Shown here: in pieces, positions 36,764-45,570 of the stretch
How the letters are laid out: each line of letters opens with the position of its first letter
How positions within the stretch are numbered: the first letter of the stretch is position 1
Source: Veillonellaceae bacterium DNF00626
GTDB taxonomy: Bacteria; Bacillota; Negativicutes; Veillonellales; Dialisteraceae
DNA length: 64,000 nt
Direction of reading: 5' to 3'
Assembly: GCA_001553355.1 (NCBI GenBank)
Contig: KQ960876.1
Location: 124,001 to 188,000 of the forward strand
The notes under the pieces: model-generated
The model's input: only the letters and a program-made list of their open reading frames with translations
Databases searched by the model: none
What the model was told of the DNA's origin: nothing
Made by a program: the position numbers and the translations under genes

Positions 36764-37933
36764 TCAATAATCATAACCTAATCCCAAATATACACCACTA
36801 CCTACTCTATGATCAGGTAAAACACCTTGCCCGATAAAGTAGACATTGGGCCGAAATTCATAAGTTCCATACAATTTCAATGTAATATCATTGGGATCAT
36901 AAACTTGAGCACCAAATTTCCATTTATTTCTTTCATAACGAATGCCCACGCCCAATTTATTATGAATAACACCGCCACTAACATTGAATTTGCCAAAATT
37001 TTTCCCATACTGTGCATTAAATAGATTATCATTTCCTAACGAATCCACACCGACAGAAAAATATCGATCACGTCCGATACGAAATTCTACATTAGGAGAA
37101 AAGCTATGTCCGCTCATATTATATAACAAACTGCTGCTACCGGACAAATTATCTACACTCATAAGTCCGCTTAGCCTACCGGAAAACACCTTAGCATCTT
37201 TAGACAAATCTTTCGCATTTTCAGAAGCTTCCACCAAATTATCTAAAATTTTTCTTGTGTCTTTCGGTACTTTCCCATCATGATTCAATTCCGTTAAAAG
37301 CGAATTAACTGATCCGGTCGCCATTTCCACTTGCGATGCAATACCTTCTACCCGATGGGCGATATTCATTCCCTGCGCCGTTAATTCTGCCAAATTTTTA
37401 GAAGCTATATCAAAATGATAAATACTGCTACGCACATGATTTTGTGTTTCCTTATCGCCTACAATGGTATTAATTCCATCAAGCATCGTCTGCGCAGAAC
37501 TCATAAGCTTATCCATTTTGTCTACTGCTGCATCAATTCCCGGCACGGACTGACCTTTCACACTCATCCCGTCTTCAAGATAACCCGCATCTTTATGACC
37601 ACCTATAATTTTAACAAAACGTCCACCCATGACATTACCGGTTTGAATAGAAAAATTGGCATCTTTAGGTATCTCTGCCTCATGATAAATCCGCAATACC
37701 AAAACAGCCTTTCCATCATTTATTTTCACACCTTCTACCATGCCCACATCCACACCGGCATAGTGAATAGCATTCCCCGGTTCAATTCCTTCCACATCAT
37801 TAAAATAAGCCGTCACATGATATCCGCTTTTACCGAATAGAGCCAAATGACTTAAATAGAAAAGAATATAAGCAAACAATAAAATACCTACCAAAGAAAA
37901 TATGCCTACTTTCGCTTCCGTTGACCATTTCAC
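36764..37933 (-). CDS. mlaD: MlaD-type MCE protein with C-terminal beta-barrel
   Basis: 389 residues. N-terminal anchor (about 8-30), one MCE domain (about 35-115, with VTAYFNDVEGIEPGNAIHYAGVDVG), a long helical region (about 130-245), then about 125 C-terminal residues of alternating aromatic strands (VEFRIGRDRYFSVGVDSL ... GSGVYLGLGYDY) that look like a small outer-membrane barrel ending in Tyr. This fusion spans the envelope in one chain. A published Veillonella Mla system has just this architecture and was proposed to form a lipid bridge. The start is GTG. It follows mlaF at six bases. Confidence 0.9.
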   Translation of the reverse strand: MKWSTEAKVGIFSLVGILLFAYILFYLSHLALFGKSGYHVTAYFNDVEGIEPGNAIHYAGVDVGMVEGVKINDGKAVLVLRIYHEAEIPKDANFSIQTGNVMGGRFVKIIGGHKDAGYLEDGMSVKGQSVPGIDAAVDKMDKLMSSAQTMLDGINTIVGDKETQNHVRSSIYHFDIASKNLAELTAQGMNIAHRVEGIASQVEMATGSVNSLLTELNHDGKVPKDTRKILDNLVEASENAKDLSKDAKVFSGRLSGLMSVDNLSGSSSLLYNMSGHSFSPNVEFRIGRDRYFSVGVDSLGNDNLFNAQYGKNFGKFNVSGGVIHNKLGVGIRYERNKWKFGAQVYDPNDITLKLYGTYEFRPNVYFIGQGVLPDHRVGSGVYLGLGYDY

Positions 37934-37939
37934 TCTCTA

Positions 37940-38692
37940 TCACACTCCCTTCTTCATTGCGTCATTTGACGGCCATCCATTCATAAATTGTTGTATTCTT
38001 TTATCAGAAGAATCATATAAATCCCCCGGCGTTCCTATCAACAAAAATGAGCCCTCATAAAGAAAAGCCATCCTATCAGCTACCATATTCGCTGATTTTA
38101 AATCATGAGTTACTACAATACTTGTTGCATGTAACTCATTTTGCATTTTTTTAATAAGAAGACTAATATCCGTTGAGCGAATAGGATCTAATCCTGCCGT
38201 TGGTTCATCATAAAGAATAATATCCTGATTAAGTGTAATTGCTCGTGCTAAGCTCACTCTTTTTTTCATACCACCGGATAAATTAGCAGGCATTAAGTCA
38301 GAAATACCATCAAGCCCCACTAAATGTAATTTTTCATCCACTACTTTTTTTATTTCTTCTTCCGACATATTCGTATGCATTCTCAAACCAAATGCCACAT
38401 TATCTCCCACCGACATAGAATCAAATAAGGCAGAATATTGAAATACCATAGCCATATGCCGTCGCTCTTTATTTAATTCCTCTTCCGTCATTAAAGAAAT
38501 ATTTTTACCATCTACTCGGACAATACCTTCGCTGGGTTTTAATAAGCCAATAATCAACTTCAAAAGAGTAGATTTACCTGAACCGGATGCACCTAAAATG
38601 ACTAATGTTTCACCCTTTTTAACGTGCAAGTTCACACCCTTTAATATTTCTTTTGCCCCATAACGTAACCGAACATTTTCAATTTCAATCAT
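37940..38692 (-). CDS. mlaF: Mla-type ABC transporter ATP-binding protein MlaF
   Basis: ATPase of the phospholipid transport complex, about 250 residues. Walker A LGASGSGKSTLLK, Q-loop MVFQYSALFDSM, signature NLSGGMKKRV, Walker B IILYDEPTAGLDP and switch VTHDLK are all present. The SGGM signature is the MlaF/MkI form. The ATG at 38692 is chosen because TTGAGG lies six bases upstream. The gene follows mlaE nearly without a gap. It supplies energy to MlaE and MlaD encoded on either side. Confidence 0.95.
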   Translation of the reverse strand: MIEIENVRLRYGAKEILKGVNLHVKKGETLVILGASGSGKSTLLKLIIGLLKPSEGIVRVDGKNISLMTEEELNKERRHMAMVFQYSALFDSMSVGDNVAFGLRMHTNMSEEEIKKVVDEKLHLVGLDGISDLMPANLSGGMKKRVSLARAITLNQDIILYDEPTAGLDPIRSTDISLLIKKMQNELHATSIVVTHDLKSANMVADRMAFLYEGSFLLIGTPGDLYDSSDKRIQQFMNGWPSNDAMKKGV

Positions 38693-38700
38693 AATCAGCC

Positions 38701-39462
38701 TCAAAATAAAAGTGAAGACAGTAAATAATTCATCGCAAAAAGCATGATAATAGAATAAACGACAGACTGTGTAGTCGCCTTTCCTACGCCTTCTGCTCCG
38801 GGTTCACAGGTCAACCCCCGATCACACCCGACAAGTGCCACGATACCGCCAAAAACCATAGATTTTATCACGCCGATATAAAAATCAGAAGGCACACCAT
38901 AAGTCTGAATAGAATGCAAAAAGGTATATGAAGAAATATCACCGGCTAACGCAGCCACTACCATTCCTCCCAATACACCAATAGTAACCCCAAACACCGT
39001 TAATATAGGAAGCATAATCATACATGCCAATAAACGTGGCAACACCAAATAAGCAATAGGACTTACCGCCATACAGCGAAGAGCATCAATTTGTTCTGTA
39101 ACACGCATCGTTCCAAGTTCTGCGGTAATAGCAGCCCCCACACGGCCGGCTAATACGACTCCACATAAAACAGGCCCTAATTCTCGCCCCAAACTAACTG
39201 AAATCAAAGCTCCTGCCGTAAATCCGGCTCCATATTTCACCAATTCCGATGCCACCTGTACGGATAAAACCATACCGGTAAATAATAAAGTCAATGCTAC
39301 TATGGGAAAAGACATCACGCCCAAATTTAAACATTGAATCGCAGTAGCATGAATTTTTACTTGACGAAATTCCTTCAAAGTGGCAAAAAAGAGCAGTATA
39401 ATAGCTCCTAATTGCCGGAATAAATCTATTGTTTTTCTTCCAAGCGATTCGAATATTAACAC
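38701..39462 (-). CDS. mlaE: Mla-type ABC transporter permease MlaE
   Basis: Inner-membrane permease of the phospholipid transporter, 253 residues, GTG start after AGGAGGAGCC. Five to six membrane segments and the MlaE signature: VLAGRVGAAITAELGTMRVTEQIDALRCM near residue 115, then PRLLACMIMLPIL and KSMVFGGIVALVGCDRGL. First of mlaE-mlaF-mlaD, downstream of the S55 peptidase gene by 27 nt. Confidence 0.95.
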   Translation of the reverse strand: MLIFESLGRKTIDLFRQLGAIILLFFATLKEFRQVKIHATAIQCLNLGVMSFPIVALTLLFTGMVLSVQVASELVKYGAGFTAGALISVSLGRELGPVLCGVVLAGRVGAAITAELGTMRVTEQIDALRCMAVSPIAYLVLPRLLACMIMLPILTVFGVTIGVLGGMVVAALAGDISSYTFLHSIQTYGVPSDFYIGVIKSMVFGGIVALVGCDRGLTCEPGAEGVGKATTQSVVYSIIMLFAMNYLLSSLLF

Positions 39463-39489
39463 GGCTCCTCCTCGTATGATTTTCTACAC

Positions 39490-41508
39490 TTATTTTATCA
39501 TTTTCGACCACGGCATCGACGAAGCAGAAATAAACTCTTTCTCCGTACTACCCAAAATCATCGTACTCTCTTTATCCTCTTCAGAATTTTTATCATCATT
39601 TTTCTTATCCGCAGATTCTGTTTCCTTTTTATCTTTTTTATCGTCCTCTGTTTCTTTATCTGTTTTTTTATCTGACATGGTAGCCGACAATTTCTTATGC
39701 TCATCAGCCATCTTTTTTAACTCTCTATCCCGTTCTTCCGGTGATACCACCTTAAAAGTAAATTGTCCGTCACCTAAAATAATATAATCTGTATCAATTT
39801 TACTCTTCGGTTGTTCTTCATCCTTTTTCTTTTCATTCGACGAATCTTTTTCCTTTAAATAATCCGGCTTCTTCTCTTCTTTCTTCGTCTGAATATCCGG
39901 TTTTTCTACATTTACACTTTCTCCTTTGGGTACCATACTCACATCAGGCTCAATAATTTCCACCACAATTTGATTATTTTGATCTTCTTTCAACAACTTT
40001 TTATACAGATCATCAAAATCTTTACGAGTATTCAATCGACTAATAATCTCATCTGTTAGATTATATTTCTGTTGCTGGAAAAGATATGGCAACGGCACCA
40101 CACCACCACCACGCACTTCAAGCATCATTGAACCCAACGGCTGATTTTTGGGCACAGTAAATGTTAAATTCTTATAAAAAATATTTCCTCTCCATGCTTC
40201 CAACCGAACTCGTACATAAATTTTATCACCCGGGCTAACTACCACCGGTGTCGCAGATGCATCTAAAAGCTGCGCTGTTTTTCTATCTTTGGTCACATTC
40301 ATATCCATAGAAATACTACGTAACGGATACGCTTTAAAGCGATTTTGAAGTAACAATCGCATGACTTGATAAATTTCATCGACACTCCGTTCTGCAATAT
40401 CCCGAGATGACCAATACATATTAGTCCTTCTAAAAGGTTCTTTTTTCGTATCTTTCGGATATAAAGTATAAGTAAAAGATACCGTACCGCTACCTTCTCT
40501 ATCCATAGCACGGCTCATAGCTGTATAAATGCTGGTGGTAGATAAAGTAGGCAATAATGCTTCATTATCAATCATGCGTACATTCAAATTTTCTGTAGTT
40601 CCGACATCTTTATCATTCACTGATACATGAAGAGCTACTGACTGCGGAAATTCACCACTGATTCCGGCGATACCTGCTCCTCTATCTTGATTAACAATTC
40701 CTATTTCTGCCCCAACCGACCCCATCTTGAATGGAATATTTTTACTGGGTACTACCGTATAAATATAAGAATTGTGCATAAAATAATTAGAACTTCCACG
40801 AGTCATGAACGGATGACCAAAAGCCAACATCCGATTTTTATCTACATAAGTCACCGTACCGATAGCGCCCAAGCGCAAATCCCCGGTCACCATAGATGCA
40901 GCCACTGCACTTCCGGCCTCTAAAGGTCGAGGCACATCATCATCTCCCGATGTCACCGATGAAACCGGAGTCATATGAAAATTTCCCATTTTCTTAGTTA
41001 AATATTCCATAGCTTTCTCGGTATACCCGGATGCCATTAAAGGCGTAGTAATAGGTATCAAATGAGCTGACGGTTGCGGTATAAATTGATTTTTCTTATC
41101 ATCAACAAGCCACAAATTCAACATATCCGAAATAGGCGTCACCATACCGATTCGTCCACCGGACTGAGAAAATCCATAGGCCACCGCACCAATAAGCTTT
41201 CCATCAATATATACAGGGCTACCACTCATTCCTTGAGCGATACCCTCTGTTTGATCAATAAGAGGGCCTGATACCTTTACAAGAATTAAGTCACCGCCAT
41301 TAGCCCCTTTTTTCTTCATAATGCCTAAAACATCCACATCAAAAGTTTCTATTTTTGTGCCATGTACCACCGTTTTAGCATAACCTCTCATACCCTCTCG
41401 AATTTCCGACACGGGCATAAATTCTTCCCCGCTTCCATAGGTAATCCCTGAAACAAATAGCCCAATTACCATGGCCAACACTTTATATTTCTTCTTTATC
41501 GTAAACAT
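39490..41508 (-). CDS. SpoIVB-type S55 serine peptidase domain protein
   Basis: 672 residues, exported (signal or anchor 8-26). The S55 peptidase domain is near the N-terminus: FMPVSEIREGMRGYAKTVVHG then GIAQGMSGSPVYIDGKLIGAVAYG with the nucleophile candidate Ser95. Bacillus SpoIVB of this family cleaves a periplasm-side partner to activate sigma-K. A long beta-rich middle follows (about 230-500). The last about 150 residues are an extreme Lys/Asp/Glu-rich, probably disordered, tail. It stands at the head of the Mla/TolC/TamB genes, so a role in envelope quality control or signalling is inferred. GAGGAG precedes the ATG. Confidence 0.85.
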   Translation of the reverse strand: MFTIKKKYKVLAMVIGLFVSGITYGSGEEFMPVSEIREGMRGYAKTVVHGTKIETFDVDVLGIMKKKGANGGDLILVKVSGPLIDQTEGIAQGMSGSPVYIDGKLIGAVAYGFSQSGGRIGMVTPISDMLNLWLVDDKKNQFIPQPSAHLIPITTPLMASGYTEKAMEYLTKKMGNFHMTPVSSVTSGDDDVPRPLEAGSAVAASMVTGDLRLGAIGTVTYVDKNRMLAFGHPFMTRGSSNYFMHNSYIYTVVPSKNIPFKMGSVGAEIGIVNQDRGAGIAGISGEFPQSVALHVSVNDKDVGTTENLNVRMIDNEALLPTLSTTSIYTAMSRAMDREGSGTVSFTYTLYPKDTKKEPFRRTNMYWSSRDIAERSVDEIYQVMRLLLQNRFKAYPLRSISMDMNVTKDRKTAQLLDASATPVVVSPGDKIYVRVRLEAWRGNIFYKNLTFTVPKNQPLGSMMLEVRGGGVVPLPYLFQQQKYNLTDEIISRLNTRKDFDDLYKKLLKEDQNNQIVVEIIEPDVSMVPKGESVNVEKPDIQTKKEEKKPDYLKEKDSSNEKKKDEEQPKSKIDTDYIILGDGQFTFKVVSPEERDRELKKMADEHKKLSATMSDKKTDKETEDDKKDKKETESADKKNDDKNSEEDKESTMILGSTEKEFISASSMPWSKMIK

Positions 41509-41523
41509 TCATAACTCCTCAAT

Positions 41524-41823
41524 TTATTTTGATTCGATAATAACTGCCGTATCCTGCTTTTCTATATTTTCCCCTTGATTAACAAGCACTTCTTTCACTA
41601 CACCATCTACATCTGCGCGTACCGCCGGTACCGGTCCTGCCAATGACGTCACCGTCACTAAAACATCTCCTTCTTTAACAGTCGTACCGGGACTTACTAC
41701 AGAAACAACCCTACCTGTCAATACAGATTTTTGTGGTACTGCCGTAGCTGCATAACCATATATAGTGCCTAAAACACCTATCGCTAAAAGTGCTGCCAAG
41801 CCTATTTTCATTACTTTTCTCAT
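41524..41823 (-). CDS. Secreted single lipoyl/biotinyl-like domain protein
   Basis: 99 residues: a signal peptide (about 1-26, ending GYAATAVPQ) and then one barrel-sandwich hybrid domain (VVSVVSPGTTVKEGDVLVTV ... VRADVDGVVKEVLVNQGENIEKQD). The hairpin has Asp-Val-Asp where carrier proteins have the Lys that takes lipoate or biotin, so it is not a normal carrier. It is like the lipoyl domain of periplasmic adaptor (HlyD/AcrA) proteins without its helical hairpin. It is cotranscribed with the S55 peptidase, Mla genes and TolC. Function unknown. Confidence 0.75.
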   Translation of the reverse strand: MRKVMKIGLAALLAIGVLGTIYGYAATAVPQKSVLTGRVVSVVSPGTTVKEGDVLVTVTSLAGPVPAVRADVDGVVKEVLVNQGENIEKQDTAVIIESK

Positions 41824-41948
41824 TTGACAAGCCTCCTCTGCTTATACCAATCATTACTGTCTGATAACTGATTCAATCTTACTATTTTATTATATACAAA
41901 ATATCATTATGTTTAAATAAATTATCAACATAAATAATATCCATGTAC

Positions 41949-43034
41949 TTAATGCAAATCCTGCAATGAATCACGAAAATAATCCATATATTCAAGCGCT
42001 GATCCGGCGCCGACCGCATTCACATAGGCCGGATGATCCGCTACGTGAATAGGCATATCAATAACCTGACCCAAAAGTTCTGAAAATCCCTTCAATTGTG
42101 CCACTCCACCAATAAGCATAACCCCTGTCCGACGAATATCTTCCAATATAGCAGGCGGCGTTGTTTGCATAACTGCAATTACTTTTGAAAAGATTTGGTA
42201 CAAAATCGGATTCAAAGCCCGTGCTACATTTTCACCGGTCACTACAATTTTAGTAGGCAACCCTGACACCGCAGATATACCGCACACTTCACACACTTGT
42301 GCATTATGATCCACATCCCACATAGCACCCAAAGCTATCTTCAACATTTCTGCAGCATTTCGTCCTATGTGGACATGATATTTCTCCATCACCATATTAA
42401 TAATCGCTTCATCCATAAAACCACCGGATTGTAACGAATAATCACTGGACACCACTCCATGACGAGAAACAATTGACATTTTTGTTGCTCCGCCGCCGGC
42501 GTCAATAATAAATGTACCCTCACGATCTTTTGTTTTAACACCTAAACCCATAACCGCCGCTAACGGCTGTTCAATAAGCACTGTCTTACGTGCACCTATC
42601 GCCACCGCAGCTTCCAACAATGCCCTCTTCTGTACATGAGAAATACCTATCGGTGCACACATCAATAAACGAGGATGGAAAAACATCCCCTTTAAATATG
42701 ATTGATTAATAATAGAGTTTAATAAATAAGCTGCACTATGGTAATCCACAATAGCACCGGCATGCACAGGATACACTATTTTTATCCCTGCCGGTGTCCG
42801 ACCTTCCATTTCAGCTGCCTTCAAACCGTATGCCATAACTTCCCCGGTACTTTCTTTGACAGCCACAATAGAGGCTTCAGGAAATACAAGCCCTTTATTT
42901 TTTACATAAACAACAATATTCGACGTCCCCAAATCTACGCCAATATCTTCAGAACCGAAAGAGCCGATCCAGTCTAAAAAAGACCGTTGAATGGTTGTTT
43001 TTTTATTTACCGGCATAGTATTATCAGTCTTCAT
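41949..43034 (-). CDS. mreB: Cell shape protein MreB/Mbl family
   Basis: Bacterial actin that guides side-wall synthesis. About 361 residues from ATG 43034. Actin-fold motifs: IGVDLGTSNIVVYVKNKG near residue 35, IDAGGGATKMSIVSRHG (phosphate 2), MLIGGVAQLKGF (adenosine). The N-terminal extension of about 30 residues before the first strand is longer than in MreB of E. coli. No strong ribosome site is seen, and the gene overlaps the end of murA, so translation is probably coupled; ATG 43016 is an alternative start. Confidence 0.92.
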   Translation of the reverse strand: MKTDNTMPVNKKTTIQRSFLDWIGSFGSEDIGVDLGTSNIVVYVKNKGLVFPEASIVAVKESTGEVMAYGLKAAEMEGRTPAGIKIVYPVHAGAIVDYHSAAYLLNSIINQSYLKGMFFHPRLLMCAPIGISHVQKRALLEAAVAIGARKTVLIEQPLAAVMGLGVKTKDREGTFIIDAGGGATKMSIVSRHGVVSSDYSLQSGGFMDEAIINMVMEKYHVHIGRNAAEMLKIALGAMWDVDHNAQVCEVCGISAVSGLPTKIVVTGENVARALNPILYQIFSKVIAVMQTTPPAILEDIRRTGVMLIGGVAQLKGFSELLGQVIDMPIHVADHPAYVNAVGAGSALEYMDYFRDSLQDLH

Positions 43035-44283
43035 TGACACGTACGATGTCCGCTCCTAACCCTTGTAACTTTTCTACTAAATGATCATAACCACGATCAA
43101 TATGATGCAATTCACCTATTTCCGTCTGTCCATGTGCCGACAATCCGGCTAACGTCAAAGCCGCCCCGGCACGCAAATCCGTAGCTCTCACAAAAGCCCC
43201 TTTCAAAAATGGAACTCCTGTAACAATAGCCGTTCTACCTTCTACTCGAATAGAGGCTCCCATGCGTTGCAACTCTCCGACATGCATAAACCTATTTTCA
43301 AAAACCGTTTCAGTGATTTTACTTTCTTTATTTCCAATCGTCATAAGAGCCATAAATTGTGCTTGCAAATCAGTGGGAAATCCCGGATACGGTAATGTCT
43401 TAATATCTGTTGACGTAATATGACCATCACTAATCACACGAACACTATCAAATTCTTTCACTACCTTTACACCGGCTTCATGTAATTTCGCTAATAAAGG
43501 CTTTAAATGCTCACTGAGCACATTAGAAATAAGAACATCACCACCGACCATTGCCGCAGCAATCATAAAAGTACCTGCCTCAATACGATCCGGAATAACC
43601 GTATGTTCAACACCGAGTAAAGATTTTACACCTTCTACACGAATAACATTTGTCCCGGCTCCCTTAATATTGGCCCCCATGCTATTCAAAAAGGTAACTA
43701 AATCTACAATTTCCGGCTCTTCGGCGGCATTTTCAATAATCGTTTGTCCCTTCGCAGTCACCGCTGCCATAAGAATATTTTCTGTTGCCCCTACACTGGG
43801 GAAATCAAGATAAATCGTCGTTCCCGTCAAGCCATTTGGTGCGCGACCCTCTACGAAACCATTCCCCATATGTATTTCAGCACCCATAGCCTCAAAAGCC
43901 TTTAAATGCAAATCAATAGGCCGACTACCAATCATGCACCCTCCGGGAAGAGCAATACGAGCATGTCCCATTTTAGCCAACAACGGGCCCATAATAAGAA
44001 AAGATGCACGCATTCGACTCATCAATTCATAAGACGCTTCCGCCCTTTTTATATCTGAAGCATCAAAAGTAAGCCGTCCTTCATGACGATCCACCTTAAC
44101 ACCTAAAGACTCAAGCACACTACAAATCGTAGCCACATCATCCAAATCGGGAGCATCTACGATTGTAGCCGGCGTCTCCGGAAGCAAAGTAGCCACAATA
44201 ATAGGTAATACTGCATTTTTTGCACTGGATATGCGCACTGTCCCGCGCAACGGATTTCCACCATGAATAATTAACTTTTCCAA
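43024..44283 (-). CDS. murA: UDP-N-acetylglucosamine 1-carboxyvinyltransferase MurA
   Basis: First committed step of peptidoglycan synthesis: enolpyruvyl transfer from PEP to UDP-GlcNAc; fosfomycin target. About 419 residues. N-terminal SSAKNAVLP, the active-site loop GGCMIGSRPIDLH with catalytic Cys near residue 116, YPGFPTDLQAQFMAL and the end DRGYDHLVEKL. A TTG start at 44283 is favoured by GGAG seven bases upstream; GTG at 44292 is also in frame. It heads the long envelope transcript. A TATAAT at about 44336-44341 could serve as its -10. Confidence 0.96.
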   Translation of the reverse strand: MEKLIIHGGNPLRGTVRISSAKNAVLPIIVATLLPETPATIVDAPDLDDVATICSVLESLGVKVDRHEGRLTFDASDIKRAEASYELMSRMRASFLIMGPLLAKMGHARIALPGGCMIGSRPIDLHLKAFEAMGAEIHMGNGFVEGRAPNGLTGTTIYLDFPSVGATENILMAAVTAKGQTIIENAAEEPEIVDLVTFLNSMGANIKGAGTNVIRVEGVKSLLGVEHTVIPDRIEAGTFMIAAAMVGGDVLISNVLSEHLKPLLAKLHEAGVKVVKEFDSVRVISDGHITSTDIKTLPYPGFPTDLQAQFMALMTIGNKESKITETVFENRFMHVGELQRMGASIRVEGRTAIVTGVPFLKGAFVRATDLRAGAALTLAGLSAHGQTEIGELHHIDRGYDHLVEKLQGLGADIVRVNED

Positions 44284-44460
44284 ACGAATCACTCCATCAT
44301 TTTTTCTCTTATATTTTTCTTGTCATATTATTTCTATTATAAAGCAAAAACACTTTATAGGATAGATGAAATAAAATCTTTTCCATGGATATAGTTTCAT
44401 ATTCCTTCATGCATCGTACAAATTAAGCTTTATCGCTCAATATAAAACGCAAAAAAAATA

Positions 44461-44493
44461 AAATGACCTCATGCTTCAGCCATGAGATCATTT
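44461..44493 (-). terminator. intrinsic terminator after the CBS-domain gene
   Basis: On the minus strand AAATGATCTCATG, 7-nt loop, CATGAGGTCATTT pair over 13 bp with one G-U, followed by TATTTTTTTT. It isolates the CBS gene from the murA transcript. Confidence 0.88.
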
Positions 44494-44498
44494 ACATA

Positions 44499-45005
44499 TT
44501 ATTCCTTTTCTGTCTTCGCCTTCACATTTTCTTCCATTTCCGTTGCGGCAATAGTAGTCAAAATATCATGACGAGTAATAATTCCCACCAACCGATTTGG
44601 CTTTTCCACCACCGGTACAGTTTTCAAATGTTCATCAATCATAAGATTCATAATTGTTTCCATATCCGTATTTTCCGTAACACATTTCACATCTTTCGTC
44701 ATCAAATCAGAAGCTTTTGTTGCTAACAATTTACGAAATGATCTTTCATATTGCCCAAATCCGCAATAATAAATATTCGTCCCCAACACATCCAAATAGG
44801 GCGGCACGCCGGTCTTAACTTTTTTGTACAATAAATCACCTTCAGATATAATACCTAAAAGTTCATTATCTTCACCTACCACCGGAACCGCACTAATAGG
44901 ATGTGTCGCAAATAAACCCACCAATTCCTGCACGGTAATATCCGGCGATACGCTAAATACATATTTCGTCATAAAATCTTTGGCTTTAATGGCTTTGTTA
45001 TCCAT
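44499..45005 (-). CDS. Tandem CBS-domain protein
   Basis: 168 residues made of two CBS domains (about 5-62 and 94-150). Each has the pattern DFMTK..., VVGEDNELLGIISEGDLL and VVEKPNRLVGIITRHDIL. CBS pairs bind adenosyl nucleotides and usually act as energy or ligand sensors. There is no attached catalytic domain. The segment between the domains (VLGTNIYYCGFGQYERSFRKLLATKASDLM) is typical of stand-alone bacterial CBS proteins. A G-rich ribosome site precedes the ATG and the gene has its own terminator. Confidence 0.92.
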   Translation of the reverse strand: MDNKAIKAKDFMTKYVFSVSPDITVQELVGLFATHPISAVPVVGEDNELLGIISEGDLLYKKVKTGVPPYLDVLGTNIYYCGFGQYERSFRKLLATKASDLMTKDVKCVTENTDMETIMNLMIDEHLKTVPVVEKPNRLVGIITRHDILTTIAATEMEENVKAKTEKE

Positions 45006-45090
45006 AAAAATCCCCCCCTGACTACATCATTTTACTAATTCATTTCCACTACCCTTATGATAAACAATTTTCCGTGCAGTAGCAAATATT

Positions 45091-45570
45091 TCATAAATGA
45101 TACGGTTCATGACGATTAATTTTCATTGCTCGATAAAGTTGCTCCACAAGAACAAGCCTTGCCATTTGATGAGTCAATGTCATCGGTCCCATAGATAATT
45201 TCAAATTAGCCCGTTCTTGTAATATTTTTCCATTGCCATACGGCCCGCCGATAACAAAATAAAAATCTCCAATGCCTCCGACCATTTTATTTTGTATCCA
45301 TTCTGCCAACTCTTCTGACGCCAACTCCTTTCCCTTCGTATCAAGAAGAATTACACAATCATCAGGGCGTACATGCCTTAAAAGTTTTTCACCCTCTTGA
45401 TTCATCCGTCTTTCCTTCAAAGAAGCCCCATCCGCCGGAGATATTTTTTCCTCATTTTCCTCAATAATTTTCACCGTCACCATCGGCTTTAACCGCTTAA
45501 TATATTCATCAATACCGGCTCGCATCCACGCTTCTTTTATTTTCCCGATGACCAATAATGTATATTTCAA
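45091..45570 (-). CDS. rlmH: 23S rRNA pseudouridine(1915) N3-methyltransferase RlmH
   Basis: SPOUT methyltransferase acting on helix 69 of the assembled ribosome. 159 residues, full length. Seen: GKIKEAWMRAGIDEY, the SAM-knot segment FVIGGPYGNGKI, LTHQMARLVLVEQLYRAM and the invariant end HEPYHL. The TTG start overlaps the htrA stop (TTGA), with GGAAGGTGAAG upstream. The htrA-rlmH pairing is common in Firmicutes. Confidence 0.97.
   Translation of the reverse strand: MKYTLLVIGKIKEAWMRAGIDEYIKRLKPMVTVKIIEENEEKISPADGASLKERRMNQEGEKLLRHVRPDDCVILLDTKGKELASEELAEWIQNKMVGGIGDFYFVIGGPYGNGKILQERANLKLSMGPMTLTHQMARLVLVEQLYRAMKINRHEPYHL

Noticed and set aside
41949-43034. Possibility that the actin-like gene is DnaK-like or FtsA
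   Set aside because: Length, the DLGTSN start and absence of a substrate domain or 1C domain fit MreB/Mbl.
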